The notes under the pieces: generated by a model | The model's input: only the letters and a program-made list of their open reading frames with translations | The model's database searches: none | What the model was told of the DNA's origin: nothing | Shown: in pieces, positions 14,296-21,519 of the stretch | Layout: the number at the start of each line of letters is the position of its first letter | Position numbering within the stretch: the first letter of the stretch is position 1 | Translations under genes and position numbers: made by a program | Source: an uncultured Actinomycetes bacterium | Lineage (GTDB): Bacteria; Actinomycetota; Actinomycetes; S36-B12 | NCBI GenBank assembly: GCA_937876275.1 | Contig: CALFIA010000195.1 | Span: 1 to 22,346 of the forward strand | DNA length: 22,346 nt | Reading direction: 5' to 3'

Positions 14296-15318
14296 TTACG
14301 CAGCCTTATCTGCGGGCTTCCAGTACGGCTGCTTGAAGACGTATCCGACAGCTTCTCCGAAGGAATTCGCCTGCCGGATATTGCTGCCGATATGACCGAA
14401 CTCGAGAAAGAGAACCTTGACAGGGTTGTACGTGCCGATGGACACAGTGAGGCCGTATTTCGGCGGATCGTTGGGGTCAACATCGGCGTACGTGCCGAAG
14501 AGTCGATCCCAGAGGATCGTGATGCCACCGAAGTTCTTGTCGATGTAGATCTTCTGGAAAGCGTGATGCACGCGATGGTGCTCGGGCGAATTGAAGATGA
14601 ATTCGTACCAGCGCGGCAGTGTTCCCATCCAGGTCTGGTGCACCGGCAACTGCCACAGCAGCACGATTGCGTAAGCGCCGAGTGCGTAGAACGGGTTGAG
14701 TCCGAGCAGGCACATCGTCGACATCATGAACAAGTCCCAGGCTTCATCAAGGAACGAGATGCGAGTCGCCGTCGTGGGGTTGTAATGCTCGCTTGAGTGA
14801 TGGACGGAGTGGGATGCCCAGAACAGCTCGATGCGGTGACCGCCGCGGTGCGCCCAGTAGTAGAGGAAATCGGCGCACACGAGTGCGATGGCCAAGGTGA
14901 TGGCAATCGCGTAGGGGTTCTTGAGATTTCCATCGAAGAGATCAGCGATCCGCTGCTGAAGGTGAAGTGGAGTGAGCTTCGAGAGGAAGGTCATCCAGAT
15001 GAAGATCAGCGGAACCATGATGATGTTGTTCATCACGCCGGTGATGAGCTGAACGATGAGCGAGGTCGTGGCGTCCTGCAACACGTCGTTCTTGACCTTG
15101 GCCCGCTTGATGAGACGACGCCAGAGCTCGATGAGAAGAAGTGCAACTACGCCGACACCGAAAATGACGGACGACGCATGATCGGCACTCAAGGTCACGA
15201 GCAGGAAAATGACGAATGCGACAGGCAGGATCACCAGGGCGATGACGCGAGGGGCAGTGCTGAGCAATTTCGGATTGCCTGCGGGGTCGTACTGCGCTCT
15301 ATTCCTGGACGTGACCAT
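14296..15318 (-). CDS. Fatty acid hydroxylase/sterol desaturase-family membrane protein
   Basis: This is an integral-membrane di-iron oxygenase-like protein of 340 residues. Four or more hydrophobic helices (about 24-45, 48-66, 88-112, 136-155 and 205-225) surround the histidine clusters HRGGH (157-161), HSVHH (170-174), H227 and HHRVHH (247-252), the pattern that binds two irons in the fatty acid hydroxylase superfamily. The family hydroxylates or desaturates lipids such as sterols, carotenoids or fatty acids; the substrate here is unknown. GAGGAG ends 2 nt before the ATG at 15318, which is unusually close, so the start is moderately sure. It is 72 nt upstream of the sugar porter. The divergent neighbour is the secreted YHYH protein. 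Confidence 0.92.
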   Translation of the reverse strand: MVTSRNRAQYDPAGNPKLLSTAPRVIALVILPVAFVIFLLVTLSADHASSVIFGVGVVALLLIELWRRLIKRAKVKNDVLQDATTSLIVQLITGVMNNIIMVPLIFIWMTFLSKLTPLHLQQRIADLFDGNLKNPYAIAITLAIALVCADFLYYWAHRGGHRIELFWASHSVHHSSEHYNPTTATRISFLDEAWDLFMMSTMCLLGLNPFYALGAYAIVLLWQLPVHQTWMGTLPRWYEFIFNSPEHHRVHHAFQKIYIDKNFGGITILWDRLFGTYADVDPNDPPKYGLTVSIGTYNPVKVLFLEFGHIGSNIRQANSFGEAVGYVFKQPYWKPADKAA

Positions 15319-15355
15319 GGCTCCTCATCGAGTCCGAATTGATAGCCACACCATA

Positions 15356-15367
15356 GGGGAATTCCCC
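15356..15367. promoter_or_regulatory. Perfect 12-bp palindrome in the divergent intergenic region
   Basis: GGGGAATTCCCC lies 38 nt upstream of the hydroxylase gene start. A second, related but imperfect dyad at 15415-15431 has the same GGG-A/T-CCC plan. Their centres are about 61 bp apart, near six helical turns, as for a pair of sites bound on one DNA face. The regulator is unknown. Confidence 0.4.
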
Positions 15368-15414
15368 ATGTGGTCGAGCACTAAGAACGCTGGAATCGGT
15401 GGAGGCCCCAGCTG

Positions 15415-15431
15415 TTAAGGGAAACCCCTAA
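15415..15431. promoter_or_regulatory. Imperfect dyad related to the palindrome at 15356
   Basis: TTAAGGGAAACCCCTAA forms a 7-bp dyad with one mismatch around AAA. It resembles the upstream GGGGAATTCCCC site. It lies between the hydroxylase gene and the possible -10 (TAGGGT, 15504-15509) of the YHYH gene. Confidence 0.35.
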
Positions 15432-15540
15432 ACCTCAGCTCTGCATTGCCGAGAGGCTCTTCCGAGGAACCGCCTGAAGCCTCGCGTGGGTAAAGGTCCT
15501 GGTTTAGGGTGGCGAGAATTCGGACTAGAGGGAGATGCTC

Positions 15541-16437
15541 GTGGTCAGACGTCCCGTGGTCGCACTTTCCGTGCGAATCGCCGCATTGGGCTTAGCCGCC
15601 GTCGGTATCGTGGCCACCTCCATCGCTGTGACAACGCCAGCGGTTTCTGCGGCTCAGAACGCCTGCCCCACGGGCATGTTTCCGGATCTCAGCGGAGTCG
15701 CCGGGCCTGGTGGTGGTTATGCAATGCCGAAGGTCACAGTGACGTGCGCCGGTAGCACCATGACTGTCACGTCGAATGGCATGCCCGGTTACACCTTCGT
15801 GGCGAAGACCCCGAACGGGCTCAAGGAGCAGAAGTACACCTGGGCAGTGCCGTTAAAGCCGGTGAAGAAGTCCAAGGCAACGTCGGTCGAGACTCGGATG
15901 GGCACATTGGGCTTCACCGTCACCGGTATCCCGATCTACGGACCAATGGAGGGTCCGGTGCCTGCGGATTCGGCCTTCGGTGATCCGGTCTACAACGGAC
16001 TCCTCGACTCGTGTGGCGGTCACACCGGCTACAACAGCGACTACCACGACCACACCTTGATCACTACCTCCGAATGCAATCTGGCGAAGCGTCGCGTTCT
16101 TGGTTACGCGATTGATGGATTCCCGATCTACAACGAGTACGGCTGTGTCAATAAGTCATGCACGAAGACCGTGAAGGTCACAAGCGGCTACGTCAAGACC
16201 GGTAACCCCAAGACGAACTCCTGGAAGGCGTACACCTACCTTGCCTCCGGGAAAGCCGGCCAGCTCGACGCCTGCAATGGCCGTATCGAGCCGGATGGCA
16301 CCTATGGCTACCACGCGACAAGCACGTTCCCTTATGTCATCGGTTGTTTCTCGGGTACTCCCACGACTCAGTCGGGTGAGGCCGCAGCTCCTATGCCGCC
16401 GATGGGTGGTGGGCAGCAGCCTCCACCGCGGGCCTGA
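15541..16437 (+). CDS. Secreted YHYH-domain protein
   Basis: This exported protein of about 298 residues has a signal peptide covering about residues 1-37 (cleavage near AVSA). The body has the YHYH-domain signatures: TVTGIPIYGPM, DSCGGHTGYNSDYHDH, RVLGYAIDGFPIYNEYG and, near the end, LDACNGRIEPDGTYGYHATSTFPYVIGCF. The family is common in secreted or periplasmic proteins, sometimes beside metal-related genes, and its activity is not established; clustered His and Cys residues are compatible with metal binding. The tail is Pro/Gly-rich and has no anchor motif. An ATG at 15535 directly abuts the ribosome site AGAGGGAG (15527-15534), leaving no spacing. The GTG at 15541, 6 nt downstream of it, is therefore the better start. 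The gene is transcribed away from the hydroxylase. Confidence 0.82.
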   Translation: MVRRPVVALSVRIAALGLAAVGIVATSIAVTTPAVSAAQNACPTGMFPDLSGVAGPGGGYAMPKVTVTCAGSTMTVTSNGMPGYTFVAKTPNGLKEQKYTWAVPLKPVKKSKATSVETRMGTLGFTVTGIPIYGPMEGPVPADSAFGDPVYNGLLDSCGGHTGYNSDYHDHTLITTSECNLAKRRVLGYAIDGFPIYNEYGCVNKSCTKTVKVTSGYVKTGNPKTNSWKAYTYLASGKAGQLDACNGRIEPDGTYGYHATSTFPYVIGCFSGTPTTQSGEAAAPMPPMGGGQQPPPRA

Positions 16438-16445
16438 GCATCAGA

Positions 16446-16478
16446 CGCGTTACGTGACCTTGAGCATGACGTAACGCG
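16446..16478 (+). terminator. Terminator-like inverted repeat after the YHYH gene
   Basis: CGCGTTACGT (16446-16455) and ACGTAACGCG (16469-16478) form a perfect 10-bp stem with a 13-nt loop, beginning 8 nt after the YHYH stop. No T-run follows. On the minus strand the same bases encode the end of a short coding-like frame. Confidence 0.5.
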
Positions 16479-16566
16479 AGGTGCCGTTGGCGAGTCGGAG
16501 CTCGACGGGGTAGGCGGCCGTGTGAAATAGCGGAGAAGAAGGAACTCGACTCTCTATTGTGAGCAC
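16450..16566 (-). CDS. Possible 38-codon frame or gene remnant on the minus strand
   Basis: In the gap between the YHYH gene and the permease, a minus-strand frame ends with TAA at 16450. It encodes a convincing C-terminus: HTAAYPVELRLANGTSRY then VMLKVT. Nearly all third positions from 16453 to about 16520 are G or C. The only in-frame start close by is the GTG at 16566, with no ribosome site and no leaderless -10. It could be a small gene, the decayed end of a larger gene, or chance. No family recognised. Confidence 0.25.
   Translation of the reverse strand: MLTIESRVPSSPLFHTAAYPVELRLANGTSRYVMLKVT
16555..16560 (+). promoter_or_regulatory. Putative -10 of the DMT permease gene
   Basis: TATTGT would start transcription near 16567, leaving a leader of about 14 nt that carries GAGGTG (16569-16574), 6 nt before the ATG at 16581. 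No convincing -35 is present. Confidence 0.35.
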
Positions 16567-16580
16567 GTGAGGTGCGCGCG

Positions 16581-17459
16581 ATGACCATGGTCCTTGGCGC
16601 ATTGCTCGCGTTCAGTGCCAGCATCTTCATTGCGGCTTTCGATTTCGTCTCGGGCCTCCTCACCCGCCGCTACTCGCCGTTCATGGTGATTGGCGTGACG
16701 GGGCTTATCTCCGCGGTGATCGTGGGCACAATCATCGTCAGCCGTGGTGAGCCACTGCTCGCCATGGGTTCGATTGCGGCGGGCATCTTGGCCGGAGTCG
16801 CCACTCTTGCCGCCCAGGCGATGTACCTGCTTGCACTCTCGCGTGGAGTGATCGGCGTCGTCGGAGGAATCTCGACTGCGTTCGTGTTGGTGCCCTTGGC
16901 CTACGCGATCGTTACCGGTGATCCGCCTTCCATCGTGGGCTTCCTCGCCATCGCGATGATCGCGGTGGGCATCTTCTTTCTGACGCGTCCTGACCCGGAG
17001 CTGTGTCCGAATGGTTCGCCGCGACGAACCCCGAAGTCAGTGGTGTGGCTGGCTATTGGAGCGGCACTCCTCACAGGTACGTCGATCCTGTTCATTGATA
17101 ACGGCTCAATGGCCGATCCCAACTCGACAATCTTTCTGACCTACGCCGTTACCCCTATCGCCCTTGGTATCGCCTTCGTCCTCAGAAAGCGAACGGCCGA
17201 GGAAGTGACCGCCCCCTTGCGCATCCCGGTAGTGCTGCTTGCCGTCCTGGGAGCGGCACTTTTCGCGGTGCTCGGAGATCTGTGCCTCGCTTGGTCGACA
17301 ACTCTGACGGATGTGGCAATTTCTGCAGTTCTCACCGGCTTGGACCCGTTAGTGCTGGCCATTTTCGCCCTCGTCTTCCTTAAGCAGAAGTTGAGCGGCG
17401 TCCAAGTGCTTGGTCTCGCCTTGACGTTGATCGGCGGGATCGCGGCGACGATTGGCTGA
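16581..17459 (+). CDS. DMT-superfamily (EamA-like) permease
   Basis: This is an integral-membrane protein of 292 residues with about ten hydrophobic helices arranged as two similar halves, as in EamA/drug-metabolite transporters. Visible features are the first-half segment AFDFVSGLLTRRYSPFMVIGVTGLISAV, ending in a short charged central loop (RPDPELCPNGSPRRTPKS), and the second-half ending VFLKQKLSGVQVLGLALTLIGGIAATIG, which is the usual EamA C-terminus. It probably exports or exchanges a small metabolite; the substrate is unknown. An in-frame GTG at 16572 is available, but the ATG at 16581 has GAGGTG 6 nt upstream and is preferred. The next gene starts 50 nt downstream with its own promoter-like hexamer. 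Confidence 0.88.
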   Translation: MTMVLGALLAFSASIFIAAFDFVSGLLTRRYSPFMVIGVTGLISAVIVGTIIVSRGEPLLAMGSIAAGILAGVATLAAQAMYLLALSRGVIGVVGGISTAFVLVPLAYAIVTGDPPSIVGFLAIAMIAVGIFFLTRPDPELCPNGSPRRTPKSVVWLAIGAALLTGTSILFIDNGSMADPNSTIFLTYAVTPIALGIAFVLRKRTAEEVTAPLRIPVVLLAVLGAALFAVLGDLCLAWSTTLTDVAISAVLTGLDPLVLAIFALVFLKQKLSGVQVLGLALTLIGGIAATIG

Positions 17460-17509
17460 CCGTCGGATGAGAGGCAGCGGCTTCCGTTCGTCATCTATCA
17501 TCTGGAGCC

Positions 17510-18703
17510 ATGCGAACTGCTCAACTCCTCAGAGTCTGCATCACGGTCACAACCTCAGCCTTGGTCTTCCTTGGCGGAAATTCCGCTGCACACGCCGCCG
17601 AACCGAATCTCCTTGTGAGCGAGACAAACAGTGCCAGCGGCAATGTAATCCTCGTCTACGAGATCTCGGCAGACGGTGCTGCGCGCTTAAGCCAGCGAGT
17701 GGCGACTGGTCAGCGGGGCACCGGTGACTACATGCATACAGCCAACGCTGTGCACTCGCTGACGCCGACACGAGTTCTGGCAGTCAACGCAGGTGCGAAC
17801 ACGATCAGCGTGCTGGACCGAACCGGCGCAACCATGACTCAGATTTCAGTCTTCCCTGTTCAGGGAAACGTGCCCACGAGTATTGCCACATACCGCGACC
17901 GCGCGTACGTGCTCTCCACCGGAATGCCAGTCGTCGGTGATGGAGAGACATCACGTCGTATCGCATCGCCGATGATCGAGGGCTTCACTATTGCAGCTGA
18001 CGGAACAGCGACCTCATTCACCAAGATCTCGCTCGCCGGGGGCTGCAGCGCATACCCCTGCAAATCCTCGGTAATTCTCGGCGGAATTGTGATCTCCCCG
18101 GATGGCACGAGCCTTCTTCTCTCTGAGTCCTCAATGAATCGGGTGCGCACCTTCTCACTCGACGCATCCGGAGCGATCGGTGCATCGACAACGACGCGTA
18201 CCCAAATCACTGGGCCTTACGGAGCCGCATGGGCGAGTACCGGGGCAGTGGCGATCTCCGGACACACCGTTCCGAAGATCTCGGGAGCCATTGCCAGCGG
18301 AGTCGTTCGTGAAGGAAAGTTCCTGACCTCCGATCCGGGTCTTACCTTGCAGAACAGCAACACTTGTTGGCTTGCGGTTTCGCCAGCCGGCACCCGCCTG
18401 TTCACGATGGACGCGGGTACGGAAATCCGAGGGAAGAACATGGGTGTCACCACACTTCGCATGTCCGCGAGCGGGAAACTTCGCGTACTCGGACGCACCC
18501 TCGTGCCGTGGAGTGCGACTGACTTTCCAGGCGATGCGATAGTGGCGTCAGACGGAAAGCATCTGTACGCGAAGGCCCTGAGCGGCGTGTACGTGTTCGA
18601 CATTGATGGGCGCGGAATCGCGCACTACGCCCCGGGCAAGAGCCAGTTCCCTGATCCGATGAAGCTCGGCCCGACAGGTCTGGCCTTCGTCGCGGGAACC
18701 TGA
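17510..18703 (+). CDS. Secreted beta-propeller (lactonase/YncE-like) protein
   Basis: This exported protein of 397 residues has a signal peptide 1-29 (cleavage after AHA). The mature part consists of repeating short beta-strand units such as NLLVSETNSASGNVILVYEISADG, VLAVNAGANTISVLDRTG, VISPDGTSLLLSESSMNRVRTFSLDASG and IVASDGKHLYAKALSGVYVFDIDGRG. This is the blade pattern of seven-bladed propellers related to 6-phosphogluconolactonase and YVTN/YncE proteins. Enzyme activity is not assured, since propellers of this group also serve as binding scaffolds. Two nearby Cys (GGCSAYPCKSS) may form a disulfide. A TATCAT hexamer ends 8 nt before the ATG, so the leader would be only 1-2 nt. The next gene begins 8 nt after its stop and is probably co-transcribed. 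Confidence 0.8.
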   Translation: MRTAQLLRVCITVTTSALVFLGGNSAAHAAEPNLLVSETNSASGNVILVYEISADGAARLSQRVATGQRGTGDYMHTANAVHSLTPTRVLAVNAGANTISVLDRTGATMTQISVFPVQGNVPTSIATYRDRAYVLSTGMPVVGDGETSRRIASPMIEGFTIAADGTATSFTKISLAGGCSAYPCKSSVILGGIVISPDGTSLLLSESSMNRVRTFSLDASGAIGASTTTRTQITGPYGAAWASTGAVAISGHTVPKISGAIASGVVREGKFLTSDPGLTLQNSNTCWLAVSPAGTRLFTMDAGTEIRGKNMGVTTLRMSASGKLRVLGRTLVPWSATDFPGDAIVASDGKHLYAKALSGVYVFDIDGRGIAHYAPGKSQFPDPMKLGPTGLAFVAGT

Positions 18704-18710
18704 TCTCGCC

Positions 18711-19433
18711 TTGTATCCATCCGGAACAGCTCCATGGGTGTGGCTTCATGTCGCCTCGGGCTCCCTCGCCCTCGCCTTCGGGCTCGCTGCCATGCTGCTG
18801 CGCAAGGGCTCACCTCGTCATGTGCTTGCGGGTCGCCTGTATCTCTTCGCAGTGGCGATTGTCCTGATCAGCACCGTGCCGATTCTTCCCCTGGTGGCGG
18901 AGCATCAGGAGGCCTGGGTCGCCGAGTACCTGATTTCCATCGATCTGCTCGTCGCGTACCTCGCCTTTAGCGGAGCTCGACGACCAAAGGCACGGAAGAA
19001 GACCTGGCCTGATGTCGTCATCGCGTGCGCAGGGGCACTCATCGGTATCGGTTTCCTCTTCGAATCGGTGCAGGACGCACGTTTGATGCGGATGCTGATG
19101 GACGCCCTGGATGCACCGATCAATCTCGACACCGCGACCGCCTCCTTCTTTCTCGCAGTGTTCGGAATCGGAATCCTGCTGATGGTGTGGGAAGACATCT
19201 ACCTGATGCGATCTCCCGAACTGCCGCGCGGGAGATATCTCTCCACTCACCTGGGCCGGATGGCCGGCAGTTACCTGGGTCTTGTCACGGCAGTCGTAGT
19301 GGTGAACTTGTCTAAGCCGCTGACTGAGCTAGGTGCCCCGCAATGGATTCTGTGGCTAACGCCAGCGTTGATCGGCACAGTGATCATTACCGTCAACGTG
19401 CGACGCGTCGGGCGACTCACCACATTTCCGTAG
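18711..19433 (+). CDS. DUF2306-like multi-pass membrane protein
   Basis: This is a predicted membrane protein of up to 240 residues with about six to seven helices. The opening WLHVASGSLALAFGLAAMLLRKGSPRHVLAGRLYLFAV matches the DUF2306-type pattern of a His in helix 1 and a K-G-S-x-x-H...GRLY loop, in which conserved histidines might bind haem. A later helix-flanking STHLGRMAGSY also carries a His. Function unknown. The first available start is TTG at 18711, 8 nt after the stop of the propeller gene; a GTG at 18738 would remove nine residues. Neither has a clear ribosome site, so coupling to the upstream gene is likely. Confidence 0.7.
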   Translation: MYPSGTAPWVWLHVASGSLALAFGLAAMLLRKGSPRHVLAGRLYLFAVAIVLISTVPILPLVAEHQEAWVAEYLISIDLLVAYLAFSGARRPKARKKTWPDVVIACAGALIGIGFLFESVQDARLMRMLMDALDAPINLDTATASFFLAVFGIGILLMVWEDIYLMRSPELPRGRYLSTHLGRMAGSYLGLVTAVVVVNLSKPLTELGAPQWILWLTPALIGTVIITVNVRRVGRLTTFP

Positions 19434-19467
19434 TCTTGACCTGGCTTCGGGTGAGCGCCGGAAAACG

Positions 19468-19473
19468 TATGCT
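19468..19473 (+). promoter_or_regulatory. Leaderless-type -10 of the small secreted repeat protein gene
   Basis: TATGCT is followed by 6 nt and the ATG at 19480, placing the transcription start at the start codon. No -35 is convincing. Confidence 0.45.
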
Positions 19474-19479
19474 CGAGGT

Positions 19480-19983
19480 ATGACCCGTTCAGCAATTACT
19501 CGTCTCGTTGTCAGCGTTGCGGCTGCCTTCGCTCTCGTATTCGTCGGTACTTCGGCAGCTCCCGTCGCGGTGGCGGCACCGAATAGCGCCAACGAATGGG
19601 GCTGGGATCAGCTTCACCTGAAGACTCTCAATACAGCGCAGAAAGCAGTTCTGCTCGATGCGCTCATCTCAGCCGAACCGGCAGCCAAGACAGATGCGAG
19701 GCGTCAGGCCCTGGCCCTTCTGGTGACCTCAGGCGCTGTGACACCCAGCCAGGCGGATTTGCTTGCGGCAGTTAATACACAATCGGCGATCAATGCTCTG
19801 ATCGCAAAAGGTGACTTCACCAAGCAACGTGGTGCAGCAGTCAGCCAGGTGATCAAGGGCTACTCGCGCACGCAGGCGCGCTATTCAGCAGCGAAGTTCG
19901 CGCTGGAGCTGCTCACTTCCACGGGAGTGCTCAATCACACGCAGGCTGAAGAGGTGCGTGCGCAGCTAGTCAACATCCAATAG
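19480..19983 (+). CDS. Small secreted protein with internal helical repeats, unknown function
   Basis: This 167-residue exported protein was not recognised as a family. Residues 1-33 are a signal peptide (TRSAITR, hydrophobic core, Ala-rich cleavage near VAA). The mature part is predicted mostly helical and contains a recurring unit with consensus [LV]xxxQAxxLxAx: LNTAQKAVLLDAL (50-62), VTPSQADLLAAVN (87-99) and LNHTQAEEVRAQL (151-163). The second and third copies are preceded by similar stretches, QALALLVTSG (76-85) and FALELLTSTG (140-149), so a unit of about 22 residues has been duplicated. This resembles short SHOCT-type or lipoprotein-associated helical motifs but is not a clear match. 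It has no anchor or Cys. It has a leaderless-type promoter. The convergent transporter gene ends 11 nt downstream. Confidence 0.72.
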   Translation: MTRSAITRLVVSVAAAFALVFVGTSAAPVAVAAPNSANEWGWDQLHLKTLNTAQKAVLLDALISAEPAAKTDARRQALALLVTSGAVTPSQADLLAAVNTQSAINALIAKGDFTKQRGAAVSQVIKGYSRTQARYSAAKFALELLTSTGVLNHTQAEEVRAQLVNIQ

Positions 19984-19994
19984 GAGTTGCCGAT

Positions 19995-21299
19995 CTAGGC
20001 CTGGTCGCCCAACAGTGGCTTAAGTGGTCCAGCCCCGGTGTGAGCGGTAGTTGGAGTTCTCAATCGTGGAATAAACCAGATCAGCGGGATCACGAGCACC
20101 GAGGCGCCAATGAGGATAAAGGCAGGAACCCAGAGGCTCTCCGTGGCAGCGACTGCCGATTCCTCGATTGCCGGGGTCAGGCTGCCGATGATGGCGCCGA
20201 TGCTGTAGCCGACTCCCATAGCCGTGTAGCGCACCGAGGTTGGAACGAGCACGGTCATCTCCGTGGTTGCGGATGAATCGAGAATCGTCTGCAAGATGCC
20301 GAGGATGGAGATCGCTACGACGATGCCGACGATGTTCCCCATGCCGAGCATCGCGACGGCCGGCACCGTGAGCGCGATGTAGAGAATCGCAGCCGTGAGC
20401 ATCATCGGCCGATATCCAAAGTGATCGGAAAGCCGCGCGATGGGAATGATCGCCACTACGTAGATGGCCGAAGCCACCACGGCGCCCAGCTGTGACACCG
20501 CCATCGAAGTACCGACCATGGTCTCCAGATATGTCGGTAGCCACGTGACGAGGGTGTAGATGGTGATGCCGCTCCAGCTCGTGAGCGCAACGATCGCGAG
20601 GAATTGCTTGGGGTAGTGCTGCAGCACCTGGGTCAGGGGCCGGCCGATCTCACCGGTGGTGCGTGCTTCTTCGAAGCTCGTGGTCTCCTTGAGTTGGCGC
20701 TGCATTGTCACGGCCACCAGGCAGAACACGAAGCCCAGCGCGAAGGGAATGCGCCATCCGCCTGCCTCAACATTCGCAGCACCGATAGTGAGCGTGGTCA
20801 GAAGGACTACGAGACTTGCGGCGAGAACGCCGCCTGTCGCGGTGGCGAGACCCAATGACACAGAACGGGCACGGTGGGTGTCTTCGGAAGTCTCACTCAA
20901 CGTGGTCAGTGCACCAGTGAACTCGCCGCCTACTGAGAAGCCCTGCAAGAGGCGCATGAGAATGAGAAGTAGCGGTGCAAGAATTCCAATGCGCTCGTAC
21001 GTGGGCAGAATCGTGATGACGAGCAGAGGTATGAGCATCAAGGTGGTGGCAAGCAACAGGGCGAAGCGGCGACCGCGGGTGTCACCGATGCGTCCGATCA
21101 CCAAGCCGCCCAGCGGGCGAGCGAAATAGCCGATGGCGAAAGTGGCGAATGTGAGGATGAGCCCGAGCTGCGCATCATTAACCGGAAAAAATGCCTTCTG
21201 CAACGTTGTAGCCAGTAGTGCGTAGACGATGAAGTCATACCACTCAATCAGCACGCCGCTTGAAGTGATCAACCGATCACGCCGCTTTGTGTTGCTCAA
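19995..21299 (-). CDS. MFS transporter, metabolite:H+ symporter (MHS) family
   Basis: This 434-residue, 12-helix transporter belongs to the MHS branch that includes proline/betaine, shikimate, citrate and alpha-ketoglutarate symporters. Key features are GVLIEWYDFIVYALLAT in helix 1, FATFAIGYFARPLGGLVIGRIGDTRGRR at helix 2 and the loop after it, LMRLLQGFSVGGEFTGALTTLSE in helix 4, and a central loop with LKETTSFEE before helix 7. The second half carries RLSDHFGYRPMM. The substrate is probably an organic acid or zwitterion but is not resolved. AGGAGAGAG precedes the ATG by 2 nt or slightly more depending on the pairing used. It stands alone on the minus strand between two plus-strand genes. Confidence 0.93.
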   Translation of the reverse strand: MSNTKRRDRLITSSGVLIEWYDFIVYALLATTLQKAFFPVNDAQLGLILTFATFAIGYFARPLGGLVIGRIGDTRGRRFALLLATTLMLIPLLVITILPTYERIGILAPLLLILMRLLQGFSVGGEFTGALTTLSETSEDTHRARSVSLGLATATGGVLAASLVVLLTTLTIGAANVEAGGWRIPFALGFVFCLVAVTMQRQLKETTSFEEARTTGEIGRPLTQVLQHYPKQFLAIVALTSWSGITIYTLVTWLPTYLETMVGTSMAVSQLGAVVASAIYVVAIIPIARLSDHFGYRPMMLTAAILYIALTVPAVAMLGMGNIVGIVVAISILGILQTILDSSATTEMTVLVPTSVRYTAMGVGYSIGAIIGSLTPAIEESAVAATESLWVPAFILIGASVLVIPLIWFIPRLRTPTTAHTGAGPLKPLLGDQA

Positions 21300-21507
21300 T
21301 TACTCTCTCCTGGTGCGCTTAAATCTCGTCGATTCCCCGGTTAGGTGCGTGGTCTGGCGATCTGACCAGTGCAGGCTATTCCAATGAATCAAGGTTGCTG
21401 CGTGACGCCTTCCTTCGTTGGCTGGAGGCCCTGAGAATCTGAAGTTCTTCCCGCTTTGTTCAGGCATCTGAGCCCTGCCGCGTCATCGGGAGGTTCCCCG
21501 GAGCCCC

Positions 21508-21513
21508 TAAAAT
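21508..21513 (+). promoter_or_regulatory. Leaderless-type -10 of the DUF4239-like gene
   Basis: TAAAAT is followed by 6 nt and the GTG at 21520. No ribosome binding site lies upstream at useful distance, so leaderless initiation on GTG is likely. Confidence 0.45.
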
Positions 21514-21519
21514 CCTCGC

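Noticed and set aside
15356..15367. NF-kappaB-like site
   Set aside because: The sequence resembles that eukaryotic motif only by chance. This is bacterial DNA, so it is treated as a generic operator candidate.
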